A DNA stretch of 64,000 nt from Chryseobacterium aquaeductus (GCF_905175375.1 NZ_CAJIMS010000001.1:3348001-3412000), one strand, 5' to 3'; positions 1-9,512 are shown, counted from the first letter of the stretch. A program made the numbers and translations. Notes: generated by a model not told the origin, from the sequence alone.

Positions 1-1403
1 TTTTTTGCCTGTTCCGATGGGTTGAAAATCACCACCGCAACCGAACCGTCTTGATTTTTAACGGCTGTAATTTTTAAATCGGAATCGGGATTTTCAAAAC
101 CAATTCTTACTGCATCGGGACGAATAAATTTGCTGAAATGCGCCATCGTGTAGTACAAAGGCGTTACATACACTTCATCTTTTTCGGGATCTACCAAAAT
201 CGGTGCGCCACACCAGTTTTTAAACCAATTCGGACCGCCGTTTTTGTCTAAAACCATATTCCAATCGATCCAGCCATCCACTTGATTGTTCAAACAACCA
301 ATAATGTCGCCTGCGTAACGGAAAACCGGAACGTATTTCGGATGCAAGTATTTTTCTTCTTCTTTCGCCCAGTCAAACCCCCAATCTGTCGCTTCTGCGC
401 TCCAATACCACGAATCATCTTTCCATTTCGGAATATCGCCGTCAATGCAGGCTTCAGTTTGAATTAAGTGTTTTGATGGATTTTTTTGATGCGCATATTG
501 CAACTCGTCTTCAAAAATTTTAAACGTGCTGTCATACCAATGAATGGCTGTTCCTGCAAAATATTTGGAAGATTTTTCTGAGCGGTACATTTCGTCTACC
601 CAGTTTTTAAGTTCAGAACGGTTTTGGTCGTAGCCGAAAATTTTCACGTTCCCGTAGCCGTCTTTTTCTAATTTCGGACCTAAGAAATTTTCCACGAAAT
701 CGGTCATTTCTTTTGGGGTAAACAACATACTTTCCCAGTTTCCGCCATTTCCGTGGGGTTCGTTGATTACGGTAATTCCCCAGATCGGAATGCCCAGTTT
801 TTTATATTCGGTTAAGTATTTGGAAAAATAGAGTGCAAACGTTTCGTTATATTGCGGCAATAATTTTCCGTTGATCCACGCATTATTATCCTTCATCCAA
901 GGTGGTGAAGTCCACGGTGAAGCCAGGATTTTAAACCCATTTTTGGAAATTTTTTGTGCTTCTTTAATCATTGGAACCAAATCGTTCATATCTTCTTGTA
1001 CCGAAAAATGCTTCAGTTCTTTATCGTCTGCAACCGGAGCGTAAGTGTAATTTTTCAAAGAAAAATCACAAGAAGCAATAGTGGTTCTGGTTAAAGAATA
1101 ATTCGCACCATCTTCCCCAAAATACAATTGCAAAACTTTTTCACGGTTTGCTTTGCTTAATTTATTAAGCAAATACGCCGAACTTTCGGTGAAAGCACCA
1201 CCAAATCCTGTAATTTTTTGGAATTTCTGTTCGGGATTGAGTTTGATTTTAATTGAATTTTCAACAGGTTTTACCGCATCAATTTTGGTTAATTGATTTC
1301 CACTTGCAGAGGTTTCGTATATGTTGACTTTCCACAATTTTTGAGACTGACAATTCATCATCAAACTGGTTATTAAGGCGATATGTAGAATTTTTGTTTT
1401 CAT
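1..1403 (-). CDS. GH30 family glucan hydrolase lipoprotein (3' end outside window)
   Basis: Reading the minus strand from the ATG at 1403 gives about 467 codons open to the window edge, so the C-terminus is missing. The N-terminus is a lipoprotein-type signal ending in LMMNCQS (Cys18). The body is a clan GH-A retaining glycosidase of family GH30 (glucosylceramidase/beta-1,6-glucanase type): GFGGAFTESSAY near residue 67, ITVINEPHGNGG with the acid/base Glu at 215, and LIQTEACIDG with the nucleophile Glu at 317. GH30 enzymes of Bacteroidota often cut beta-1,6 branches of laminarin-like glucans, which fits the GH17, GH16 and phosphorylase genes upstream. It is the last visible gene of the locus, 134 bp after the GH17 gene. 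The exact linkage specificity is inferred. Confidence 0.9.
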   Translation of the reverse strand, partial: MKTKILHIALITSLMMNCQSQKLWKVNIYETSASGNQLTKIDAVKPVENSIKIKLNPEQKFQKITGFGGAFTESSAYLLNKLSKANREKVLQLYFGEDGANYSLTRTTIASCDFSLKNYTYAPVADDKELKHFSVQEDMNDLVPMIKEAQKISKNGFKILASPWTSPPWMKDNNAWINGKLLPQYNETFALYFSKYLTEYKKLGIPIWGITVINEPHGNGGNWESMLFTPKEMTDFVENFLGPKLEKDGYGNVKIFGYDQNRSELKNWVDEMYRSEKSSKYFAGTAIHWYDSTFKIFEDELQYAHQKNPSKHLIQTEACIDGDIPKWKDDSWYWSAEATDWGFDWAKEEEKYLHPKYVPVFRYAGDIIGCLNNQVDGWIDWNMVLDKNGGPNWFKNWCGAPILVDPEKDEVYVTPLYYTMAHFSKFIRPDAVRIGFENPDSDLKITAVKNQDGSVAVVIFNPSEQAK

Positions 1404-1435
1404 ATTTTTGGATTTGTTTTCCAAATGTTTTTTAT

Positions 1436-1507
1436 CTCGCAGATTATACAGATTTCGCAGATTAAAAAAGTTTAAATAAATCTGCCTAATTAGCTAAATC
1501 TGCGAGA
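1436..1507. repeat. Nested inverted repeat between the GH17 and GH30 genes
   Basis: Perfect 11-bp outer arms TCTCGCAGATT (1436-1446) and AATCTGCGAGA (1497-1507) enclose a second pair, GCAGATT (about 1457-1463) and AATCTGC (about 1478-1484). The element sits in the 134-bp gap. There is no T-run typical of a terminator. It may be an intergenic repeat element or an mRNA processing/stability hairpin. Confidence 0.7.
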
Positions 1508-1537
1508 GCATTACATTTTTAAATCATCTGAAAATCA

Positions 1538-2809
1538 TCATTTCGTTTCCATCAATTGTTTTTCAAATTCCCGGTGTGGTGGCATTTCCACACTGTCCAA
1601 CAATCGTTTCAGATTTCCGTTAAAGGTTTTCTGAATAGTGTTTCCGTCTCGTTTTAGTTTTTTAAAAACGCCTTCATCCACCAAATCCCAAACTGCATAT
1701 TTTGCATTTCCATCTACCGTAAACAATCCGAAATGATTTTCCGAACCGTTCGAATTTCCTGCATCCTTCCAAGGCTCGTCAAAGGCTTCGAAATAGAAAC
1801 ATGAAATTCCCGCTTCGTTCGTCCAATCCCGCATTTTATGGTAAAAAATTCCAGCTTTGTATTCGTCTACTGCTTTAGAATCATTGCTTCCATACAATTC
1901 ATTCGAAAAAGTTGCCCAACCGGTTTCTCCAATGTGAATCGGTTTTTCTACGTCCAAACTCTGCATATACTTTTTTACTGCATTGTACTGTGATTTTGCA
2001 TAATTCACGGAACGATTCATCGCCAAATCCAATTGTTTTTCTTTGGAAAACTGAAATTCATCTTCCGAAATTCCCCAAAAAATCGGGTTGTAATGCGTGT
2101 CGTGCATCGGATAGGTGTGCATCGAAATATAATCAACCGCTTTGATCAATTCATTGAGTTCTTTCGTATGATATTCTTTATCGCCACCGCCCCAACTTGC
2201 AAAATTGTCGGAACTCGTGATCCACAAATCTTTCGGCAACTCGCCTTTTTTCTTTATATCCTGAAGATAATTTACCCATTTTAAAATCACAGAAGGCTGC
2301 ACATAATACGCGGTTGCCCATTTTACCATCGCCTCGTTTCCTACTGCAATGACTTTGATGATTTCCGGATATTCGTTAGCCAATTCAACAGCGTGTGCAA
2401 TTTCGGCTTCGTTTCTTTCGCTTTCCTCGTTGTGGTTGGGTTTAAAACCTGTCCATGCATTTTTACAGTCAATCCACGCTCCAAGCATTACGTACATTTC
2501 AAATTCAGTATTTTCCTGACGCAATTCTTTAATCGTATTCAGCACATTTACAGCTTCCGGAAGATGCACATTGTACGTTCTAATGATTTTCACACCCATT
2601 GCCGAAAGAATTTTCATATCTTCTTTCAACTGCGAAACCGTGGGTTGCACTCTTCTGGAATTGGTTCGGTAACCACCGTAAGACATCGCTAAATAGTTAG
2701 GGTTTCCTAAAATTTCGGCTGCACTTTTATGTTTGATTGTGTTTTGCATACTGTTATAAGTCATTAAAAATGTCAAAAAAAGGGTTGGTATTAAACCGAA
2801 TAATTTCAT
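1538..2809 (-). CDS. GH17 family beta-1,3-glucan hydrolase
   Basis: 423 residues with an N-terminal hydrophobic segment (about residues 4-20) but no lipobox, so probably periplasmic or membrane-anchored by an uncleaved signal. The TIM barrel carries the GH17 signature: acid/base Glu159 in VIAVGNEAM and nucleophile Glu295 in HIGETGWAT, followed by the YFEAFDEPWK strand. GH17 enzymes hydrolyse, or in some bacteria transglycosylate, beta-1,3-glucan. Near residues 125-133 an NHNEESERNE segment precedes the catalytic strand. The gene lies 141 bp downstream of the phosphorylase in the same orientation, so extracellular trimming of glucan chains would feed the cytosolic phosphorolysis step. The ATG at 2809 is the first in frame. 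Confidence 0.9.
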   Translation of the reverse strand: MKLFGLIPTLFLTFLMTYNSMQNTIKHKSAAEILGNPNYLAMSYGGYRTNSRRVQPTVSQLKEDMKILSAMGVKIIRTYNVHLPEAVNVLNTIKELRQENTEFEMYVMLGAWIDCKNAWTGFKPNHNEESERNEAEIAHAVELANEYPEIIKVIAVGNEAMVKWATAYYVQPSVILKWVNYLQDIKKKGELPKDLWITSSDNFASWGGGDKEYHTKELNELIKAVDYISMHTYPMHDTHYNPIFWGISEDEFQFSKEKQLDLAMNRSVNYAKSQYNAVKKYMQSLDVEKPIHIGETGWATFSNELYGSNDSKAVDEYKAGIFYHKMRDWTNEAGISCFYFEAFDEPWKDAGNSNGSENHFGLFTVDGNAKYAVWDLVDEGVFKKLKRDGNTIQKTFNGNLKRLLDSVEMPPHREFEKQLMETK

Positions 2810-2816
2810 TGTTTTG

Positions 2817-2950
2817 TTTTACCACAAAAGCATCAAAAGAAATGATTGAAAAAAAAACTCAAAAGATTGCAAAATGTAGGTCTCAAATTTTGTCTGCTTT
2901 TGAAAATCTTAATTCGTTAATAATGCTTTTGTTTCTTTTGCGGTTAAAAA
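2817..2950. repeat. Intergenic element bounded by imperfect inverted repeats (copy A)
   Basis: The left end reads TTTTACCACAAAAG then CATCAAAAG. The right end, read as its complement, is TTTTTAACCGCAAAAG then AAACAAAAG. The ends therefore form an imperfect inverted repeat of about 24 bp around an AT-rich centre. A related pair of ends occurs at 7388-7518. The right end runs into the last codons of the phosphorylase gene's 3' flank. Confidence 0.6.
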
Positions 2951-5900
2951 TTATTTCAATTGTTCTTTTCTGATTTTCACTTTAATCATAGAGATTTTTC
3001 CGTTTCTTTTGAAGATGTTTTCGGAGTCTCTTTTGTTGATAATTAATTCGTTATATGATGTCGGTTCACATTTTTCATCAAAAATTTCTACGCTTTCATT
3101 TTCCGAAATTTCATAAATCACCGGAACTTCACATTTAGTGAAAAACAAAGAATTTTCGAGTAACTTCACCGATGAAGTATTGGATCTTACATCAAAATAT
3201 TTGATGGTTTTTTCTTCGGTTAAAAATTCTTCCTTTCTTAGTAAATCGGGCTTAAACTGCAATTGTCCGTCTTTTACCACGATTCCCAATTCTCCGAAAC
3301 GGCTCAGCAAATCTTCTTTTACCTGTCCCGTCATTCCCGGTTGTTGTGCGCCTTTTCCGAATGGCGTGTGTGAATACGCATCGGTTGGAAATGCGCCGTA
3401 TAATTCCGGAGATTTGTGAACGCCGATTCCTTCGTTGATTTCATAGAAATGTTCCAATAATCTACCCACCGTTTCTGGCGAAGCATTTTCATTGATGGCT
3501 TTTTGGCAAACTTCCATCACCGCCAACAATAATTTGGAAACCATATGCCAATAAATGGATCCTAAACCTTCGTAACCGTAGAATGTTCCGCTTCTTCCTG
3601 TAAATTCTTTATGATTGAAAACTTCTTCAAAAATTTCTAAAATCAGAGATTTTTCCTGATTTTCTACGTTTAATAAATTTAATCCTGCTTCTAAATCGCC
3701 TGCATTTTTAAAATTTCCGTTGAAATGATAATTTCCTAAGACATCTTTCTCGATGATTTGTGTATTTTTTTCGGAAACTAATTGCTGAAGCAATGCTGAT
3801 TGCTGCACCAGATTTTCCGAAATGCTGTTTCTTTCTAAAAATCCTTTCAGTTGCTTGTTCGGATACAATAAATAACTGTATTGATCTTCACGGAACAACG
3901 CCGAATTTTTCAGCGCATCCAAAACTTTTAAAGCTTCATTAGAACTTAAAAATTGAGAACTCAACACCGCAACCTGTCCTTCCAGCATTTCGCCGAGATA
4001 CGAAACCGCAACAGATTTTTCGTTGGAAGTCATCAAATTATACGCGTGATACAAACCGTCTTTTCTCTCATTGGTTTTGATGGAATGTTCCAAAAATTGG
4101 AGTGAAAGATTGGTAAATCTTCTTAAGCCTTCCAAAGAAATTGTTCGTTTTTTACCCAAAAATCCCTTGGTGTAAATATGATTTCTGTATTCTGAAGCCG
4201 CTTCACTAAAAACATCCAATATTTTTTTGCGGTCTTCGTTGCTGATATTTCCTTCCAGTAAATGAAGATTTTCCTGAAATTCTTCTCTTATTTTTTTGTA
4301 AAAATCTACAAATTCACTGGAGATTTGTACATTTTCCAAAGCCGAATTTTCAAAAATAGCTTGGAATAATTTCATCATTCTTCGCAGATAATACAACGTG
4401 ACCATCGAAACCCCGTTTCCGACCAAAGCGTTGTTGGCGTCGTTCCATTCTGGTCGTTGAGTGTTCATCCATATTCCGCCTTCCAAAATAAAATTTGATA
4501 ATTTGGCGAGAACAGTTGCCAATATTTTTTCCGTGAAATTCACCTTCATAACGTCTCCGTTTTCGTCGCATAGCAATGCGCCGTCTGCTCCGATTTCTTT
4601 TCTTCTTTCGTGGATTTTTTCATCCAAATCGAAATCAAAATCAATGGTATCTTTCGGATTTTTCAGAATTTCGGTGTAGGATTTTATTTTGTACGGAACA
4701 TTTGCATATACAAAATATTCTTTGTCTAAAAGTGTTTCTAAAGAATTTGGGAAATAATTTTCGGCGAATTCTAAAAATTTCAATAGATAAATAATTTGAT
4801 GATCGCCCCAATATCCAATGTAACTCCACGGATCATCTGCTTCTATGGTTTCCCAATCGAAGCCGTCTTTCGTTATTCTGTACGGATTGTAACCGTCAAA
4901 AGTTGTTGCATTGAGGAATTTGAAAATCATTCCTTCGATAAAATACGGGTACGAATGCACCAAAGCTTCCCAATTCTGGAAAATATCTCGCCAATTTCCT
5001 TCGTAATCGAGGATTTTAGAACCATCAACTTCACTGGTTGTATTGATAGAAAATTTGTTCCACGGACGAGAAGGATCGCCGTGACGGCGAGAAAATTTGA
5101 GTGGCAAATATTCTTTAGCCAATCTTATAAAATCTGCATTTTGAGTGTTTTTCAGGGCATCATTCAATTCAAACAAAGAAAATTTATCCGAAAGTTGATT
5201 GATGATTGCTTTTGAATTTTGAAAAACTTCGTGGTTGGCTTTTTCTAAATATTTATAAAAATCCCATTTTTCGATGATGTAATTGTCATCGAAAATTCCA
5301 CCACGCATAATGTTGAATAAGGTATTGGAAAAATGTCGGCTGTCTCGCAAATCGTCATTGGTGAATTGCAATCCGTCAGCGGAAGCGACCAATTTTTTGA
5401 GATTTTCGGTGCCTAAATCAATATCTTTTTGAATATTTTCGGGAAGATTTTTTTCGGTCTTAATTCTTTCTATCCAACCAATTACAGCAGATTGTGACTG
5501 ATTGACATTGGCAACAAACCACCATTCTTTTTCGGTGTCAATTTCTAATTCTTGCTGAATAAAATAAGCTCCTTTTTCGCCTTTAATGTCGTTTTCCTGT
5601 GTGATTTTTTCGCCTTTTCTAAAATTTTTCAACTGAAGTGAAGACAATAAATACGTTGGGTTTTCTGTTCCGATGGAGAAAACGGTGTTCGCTTTTAAAG
5701 CTTCGCTGGGTTCTGCTTTATCAACAATAATGGCGCTAAGAGCAAAAATTCCGAGCCCAGATTTTGGATCAAGTTCGGTACGTTTGTATGCGTCTCCCAA
5801 ATTGCTGACACGGTTTTGTAAATCGCTTCCGATTCCGTAGGGTAAAATATTTTGAAGTCCGTCTAAAACGGTTATAATTTTATTTTCAGATGATAAATTT

Positions 5901-6367
5901 TTGATTTTTGATTTTTTGATGAAACCAAATTCTCTGCTGTTGTTCCATTCGTAGGAAAAAGCGAGTTCTAAATCATGATTGATTTCTTCAAAAATTAATT
6001 TGTTCCCGAATTCGTTTTTATAGACATTTCTCGAAGTATGAAACTGCGCTTCATTGCGAACGGAAAATGGTTCCCAAACAATAGTTTTTTCATTTCTACG
6101 AACCTGAAGTATCGTTTTACTTCCGGTAATTTCTGCCGACTCGGTGATTTTATCATCGGTATAATACGGAAAAAGGGCAAATTCAGAGTTTTTTCTTCCT
6201 GCGGAAAGTCCGCCATTGCTGGAAACGAACATCCAATGATTGGAGTCGCTCACAATGGTCATAAAAAACGGACGCAAACTTTCGGCATCGGAAATTTTAA
6301 AAAAAACTTCGTTGTTGATTTTTACAGTTTCTAGAGAAGATTCGATATGGAAAATCGTGGATTGCAT
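2951..6367 (-). CDS. GH94-like beta-1,3-glucan phosphorylase (GH149 type)
   Basis: 1138 residues without a signal peptide, hence cytosolic. An N-terminal beta-sandwich-like half is followed by an alpha/alpha-barrel half containing RPEWNDANNAL at 638-648. Asp643 of this WND motif matches the general-acid Asp of GH94-clan phosphorylases. A later glycine-rich stretch, GKGAQQPGMTGQVKED, resembles the phosphate-binding end of the site. The length of about 1.1 kb of codons is typical of GH149 (beta-1,3-glucan phosphorylases) and longer than GH94 cellobiose phosphorylase (about 800). Reaction expected: (beta-1,3-Glc)n plus phosphate gives Glc-1-P plus the shortened chain, saving ATP. A terminator at 6463-6493 separates it from GH16, so it may start its own transcript with GH17 and GH30. 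The family assignment is from memory of motifs and length. Confidence 0.8.
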   Translation of the reverse strand: MQSTIFHIESSLETVKINNEVFFKISDAESLRPFFMTIVSDSNHWMFVSSNGGLSAGRKNSEFALFPYYTDDKITESAEITGSKTILQVRRNEKTIVWEPFSVRNEAQFHTSRNVYKNEFGNKLIFEEINHDLELAFSYEWNNSREFGFIKKSKIKNLSSENKIITVLDGLQNILPYGIGSDLQNRVSNLGDAYKRTELDPKSGLGIFALSAIIVDKAEPSEALKANTVFSIGTENPTYLLSSLQLKNFRKGEKITQENDIKGEKGAYFIQQELEIDTEKEWWFVANVNQSQSAVIGWIERIKTEKNLPENIQKDIDLGTENLKKLVASADGLQFTNDDLRDSRHFSNTLFNIMRGGIFDDNYIIEKWDFYKYLEKANHEVFQNSKAIINQLSDKFSLFELNDALKNTQNADFIRLAKEYLPLKFSRRHGDPSRPWNKFSINTTSEVDGSKILDYEGNWRDIFQNWEALVHSYPYFIEGMIFKFLNATTFDGYNPYRITKDGFDWETIEADDPWSYIGYWGDHQIIYLLKFLEFAENYFPNSLETLLDKEYFVYANVPYKIKSYTEILKNPKDTIDFDFDLDEKIHERRKEIGADGALLCDENGDVMKVNFTEKILATVLAKLSNFILEGGIWMNTQRPEWNDANNALVGNGVSMVTLYYLRRMMKLFQAIFENSALENVQISSEFVDFYKKIREEFQENLHLLEGNISNEDRKKILDVFSEAASEYRNHIYTKGFLGKKRTISLEGLRRFTNLSLQFLEHSIKTNERKDGLYHAYNLMTSNEKSVAVSYLGEMLEGQVAVLSSQFLSSNEALKVLDALKNSALFREDQYSYLLYPNKQLKGFLERNSISENLVQQSALLQQLVSEKNTQIIEKDVLGNYHFNGNFKNAGDLEAGLNLLNVENQEKSLILEIFEEVFNHKEFTGRSGTFYGYEGLGSIYWHMVSKLLLAVMEVCQKAINENASPETVGRLLEHFYEINEGIGVHKSPELYGAFPTDAYSHTPFGKGAQQPGMTGQVKEDLLSRFGELGIVVKDGQLQFKPDLLRKEEFLTEEKTIKYFDVRSNTSSVKLLENSLFFTKCEVPVIYEISENESVEIFDEKCEPTSYNELIINKRDSENIFKRNGKISMIKVKIRKEQLK

Positions 6368-6462
6368 TAATGAAATTTAGATGAATTAATTTTAAAATTG
6401 GTTTGTAAAGCCCTTCCGAAGGATAAAATCCAACGGTGAAATGAATATTAGAGTAATGTTTT

Positions 6463-6493
6463 AAAAACCTTACCGATTCGAAAACCGATAAGG
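6463..6493 (-). terminator. Intrinsic terminator after the GH16 gene
   Basis: On the minus strand an 11-bp stem with two G-U pairs (arms 483-493 and 468-478 of the 6000 block) closes a 5-nt loop and is followed by TTTTT. It lies between the GH16 stop (6514) and the phosphorylase start (6367), so it probably separates two transcripts or tunes the downstream dose. Confidence 0.75.
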
Positions 6494-6513
6494 CTCAAGA
6501 GAAACTATATGAA

Positions 6514-7356
6514 TTATTTTGGTTTGTAAACTCTTACATAATCAACCGTCATTTTTTGTGGAAAAGGTGTACCGTCAACAGGAAAACCTACATAATTTCC
6601 CCCAACCGCAACATTCATAATCATAAAAAATGGAGAATTGTAAACCCATTGTCCTTTTTTCTCTACTTCTTCTCTGGATAAGCGTTGGTAGAGGTAATCA
6701 TCCACAAAAAAATCGATTTTATCGGCATCCCATTCTACGGCAAAAATGTGGAAATCGGTATCGAATCTTGCATTTTGCAATCCGTATGCTTTTGTGATGG
6801 CTGCACCACCAGAGTAACCTGGTCCGTGAAGCGTTCCGTTGATAATGTGCGGTTCTTGTCCGCGTAATTCCATAATATCAATTTCGCCACATTGCGGCCA
6901 CGGAACTTGATCGATGTTTGCACCTAACATCCAGAAAGCAGGCCAAATTCCGGGTCCGTAAGGAGTTTTCAAACGGGCTTCGAATCTTCCATATTGTTGA
7001 TCGAACATTCCTTTGGTTTTAATTCTTGCTGATGTAAATGCAGAACCGTTGTAATTTTCCTTTTTAGCCGTAATCACAAGATTTCCGTTACCGTCCAGCG
7101 AAATGTTTTCAGGACGATTGGTGTAATATTGCAATTCGCTATTTCCCCAACCACCGCTTCCGGTACCGATGTCATAAGACCATTTTGAAGCGTCAGGAGA
7201 ACTTCCTGAGTTTCCGGTAAAATCGTCGCTCCAAGTGAGTTCCCAGTTTCTTTCTGGTAATGTTTGAACGGCTTCTTCTTCGCAACTGATTGCTGAAAAA
7301 CACAATGTTGAAGCTGCAAAAAGACTTAGGAAACTATATTTATTGAAAGATTTCAT
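6514..7356 (-). CDS. GH16 family endo-beta-1,3-glucanase (laminarinase) lipoprotein
   Basis: 280 residues. A lipoprotein signal ends at SAISC (Cys25), followed by acidic EEE, which suits surface export of Bacteroidota lipoproteins. Residues about 37-280 are one GH16 beta-jelly-roll domain with the catalytic ExDxxE motif in CGEIDIMELRG (Glu158, Asp160, Glu163), preceded by GIWPAFWMLG and followed by WPQC/HGPGYSGG loops seen in laminarinases. It has no appended CBM. It is an endo-acting enzyme that would make oligosaccharides from beta-1,3-glucan at the cell surface. It lies 166 bp after the surface lipoprotein gene and is followed by a terminator. Confidence 0.95.
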   Translation of the reverse strand: MKSFNKYSFLSLFAASTLCFSAISCEEEAVQTLPERNWELTWSDDFTGNSGSSPDASKWSYDIGTGSGGWGNSELQYYTNRPENISLDGNGNLVITAKKENYNGSAFTSARIKTKGMFDQQYGRFEARLKTPYGPGIWPAFWMLGANIDQVPWPQCGEIDIMELRGQEPHIINGTLHGPGYSGGAAITKAYGLQNARFDTDFHIFAVEWDADKIDFFVDDYLYQRLSREEVEKKGQWVYNSPFFMIMNVAVGGNYVGFPVDGTPFPQKMTVDYVRVYKPK

Positions 7357-7387
7357 TGTATAAAATTTAATTATTGATGAATTTTAA

Positions 7388-7518
7388 TTTAACCACAAAA
7401 GTCACAAAATGCTTTTCCTTGAGAGACGAATGCGTCGTCTTTTTAAAGTTCAAAAAGATTGATGAGTAACATTTTTGCTTTAAAAATTATCATCTCTCGA
7501 TACTTTTGCTGTTAAAAT
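7388..7518. repeat. Intergenic element bounded by imperfect inverted repeats (copy B)
   Basis: The left end is TTTAACCACAAAAGTCAC. The complement of the right end is TTTTAACAGCAAAAGTATC. Both match the ends of the element at 2817-2950. In the centre a 6-bp stem AGACGA/TCGTCT (about 7424-7440) is followed by TTTTT on the plus strand. It fills the gap between the surface lipoprotein gene and GH16. Confidence 0.6.
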
Positions 7519-7522
7519 ATTA

Positions 7523-9406
7523 TTAATTATGGAAATACATATTATCAAAGAAAATATCACCGTTTCCATCTGCTTTGAACTGAATGATGCTGCTTAAATT
7601 CACTCCAGAGAATGCAGATAATGGAATACTGATGCTTTTCCAACCATTGGTATTCGTTCCAATTCCGGAAGGAACGGACAATGCATATACTTTCTCAACA
7701 GGACCAGGACTGATCAAATAAAAGTTCAAACTGGTAGAATTTGCGGTGTAATAATCCAAATGAATGAAACCGTAAGAAGAGACATTGAGCGGAGTTGCGA
7801 ACTGAGTTCCCTGATAATTTAATCCGGCATATTTCAACGTGTTGTTTCCTGCAATCGGCAATTGAGAAACAACAGTATTCTGTCCCCAATTTGGGTTGAA
7901 GTCTGTTCCTGCAACGTTTGTATAAGCATCACTGAAAACAGATAAAACACTTGCAGCAGCATGAGTAGGAACTGGTGCAGCCGCAGTTGGTGTAGTTGGA
8001 ATAATGCTTCCATCATTATAAAAATAAATATTATCTGCATAGAAAGCCGGAACATTGATTCCTTCAAAAACAATTTGTCCCAGTTTGGATCTCGATGTCA
8101 AGCCCGTCATTGTGCTGAAAGGAATGTTTAAACTCACCCAATTCTGACCCTGTAAAGTTGGTGCGGTAATGGTGGTCACATGATTGCTGTCATCACCACC
8201 GCCGTAAACACCATCATTTCCGAAGTTCACAACGTTTACTTTGAAATTGGCTCCTGCAGCTAAAGCATTCGGAAGATAAATATCGGCGTGGAAATGGGAA
8301 GTTGTCGTTGCATTGATAGGATTGGAAGCAAATTCAATTCCTACAAAATTAAAATTGTAATAATTCAATACATTATTTCCGTTCACAGTAAAATCTGCGG
8401 ATTGCGTAGTTTGATAAGGCGCCCAATATCCGTTGTAATAATCTACCGGAACATTGGTGTAAGCATCACTAAAAACCGAAATCACTTTATTAGCAGGAAG
8501 TGTAGGTGTTGGAGCCGGCAAGAAATTTCCCTGAGAATTGATGGTTAAACTTCCCGTTGCCGTTTTTCCGGCTAATATTGCCGTGATTACTGCAGAACCA
8601 CCTGCAACGGTAGAAACTGCTCCTAAATTATTGACTGTAGCTACAGCCGGATTGGAAGAAATAAAATTAAAATAATGAGGAGTAAGGTTGACCACTTGAT
8701 TCATCCCGTTGGGAAGGTTGAAGGTAGAAATAAGTCCATCTATATTTTGATTAACGCCTACAAAAGATGTTACGGTTTTGGTCTCACCGTTTAAGATTCC
8801 AGCGGTTCCTTGTGCGATTCCGGGAACTTTTTCAAATTTCACTTCATCAATCCAGAAAGTATAACCTTTGTTGTTTTCGGGACCTTCAGAATAGAAAAAC
8901 ATTCCTTTTTCTGCGGTTAGTTTTGCTGCATCAGGAATTGGAATGTACACTTTTTTCCAATTGGTGTTTACCGCCAAAGCATTGATGGAAACCTGGTATC
9001 TGTTTTCTCCCAAGTCGTTTCCAAATCCGATGACATCAATATTTGCGGATTGAGTAGCTTTTACCCAAAATGTTAATGCGTTGTAGCCTGACAAATCTCT
9101 GCCAACTGCGGTAAAGAAACTTCCGCCAGCATAAGCTCCTTCCGGGCTACCGTAATCCGGAATTTCGAAACGCATTGATTTTGTTCCGGCGTATTTTACT
9201 TGCGTGTCTACCTGAAATGCTTTTGGAGCAGATCCTCCGAAGGCAGCATAATTAAGTCCTGAACTAAAATCATCTATAAAAACTTCCGGGTTATTGGGAA
9301 AGCTGGCTTGTTCTAATTCGTTCAGGTCTCGTTGACAACCCAAAACCAAAAGCAGGGATAATCCTACTGCCGATTTTATGATTTTATTTTTGAATATATT
9401 TTTCAT
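7523..9406 (-). CDS. Multidomain surface glycan-binding lipoprotein
   Basis: 627 residues with a lipoprotein signal ending at VLGC (Cys24). Visible domains: a beta-sandwich CBM-like region (about 44-193, with the WIDEVKFEK closing strand usual in glycan-binding jelly rolls), an Ig-like BIG2-type domain (about 210-290, SSNPAVATVNNLG), and two related C-terminal modules (about 308-465 and 487-627). Each of the latter starts with VFSDAYTNV (311-319 and 490-498) and ends in a (A/F)DN-type strand, joined by a Pro/Thr/Ala linker. No catalytic motif is recognisable. The position next to the OM barrel gene and the domain architecture suggest a cell-surface glycan-binding protein that holds glucan for the enzymes encoded nearby. 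The tandem modules look like an internal duplication. Confidence 0.8.
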   Translation of the reverse strand: MKNIFKNKIIKSAVGLSLLLVLGCQRDLNELEQASFPNNPEVFIDDFSSGLNYAAFGGSAPKAFQVDTQVKYAGTKSMRFEIPDYGSPEGAYAGGSFFTAVGRDLSGYNALTFWVKATQSANIDVIGFGNDLGENRYQVSINALAVNTNWKKVYIPIPDAAKLTAEKGMFFYSEGPENNKGYTFWIDEVKFEKVPGIAQGTAGILNGETKTVTSFVGVNQNIDGLISTFNLPNGMNQVVNLTPHYFNFISSNPAVATVNNLGAVSTVAGGSAVITAILAGKTATGSLTINSQGNFLPAPTPTLPANKVISVFSDAYTNVPVDYYNGYWAPYQTTQSADFTVNGNNVLNYYNFNFVGIEFASNPINATTTSHFHADIYLPNALAAGANFKVNVVNFGNDGVYGGGDDSNHVTTITAPTLQGQNWVSLNIPFSTMTGLTSRSKLGQIVFEGINVPAFYADNIYFYNDGSIIPTTPTAAAPVPTHAAASVLSVFSDAYTNVAGTDFNPNWGQNTVVSQLPIAGNNTLKYAGLNYQGTQFATPLNVSSYGFIHLDYYTANSTSLNFYLISPGPVEKVYALSVPSGIGTNTNGWKSISIPLSAFSGVNLSSIIQFKADGNGDIFFDNMYFHN

Positions 9407-9512
9407 TTTGAATTTTTTTTAATTCTAAATTTTTTTATTTTGATGCTGTGGATTTTAACACGAAGCACACAAAGTTTTTTTTACCACTATTCTTTTTTAG
9501 GGTTGAATGTTG

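Noticed and set aside
282..467. Plus-strand 61-codon ORF at the left edge
   Set aside because: It lies antisense within the GH30 gene, has no signal or family features and is a frame shadow.
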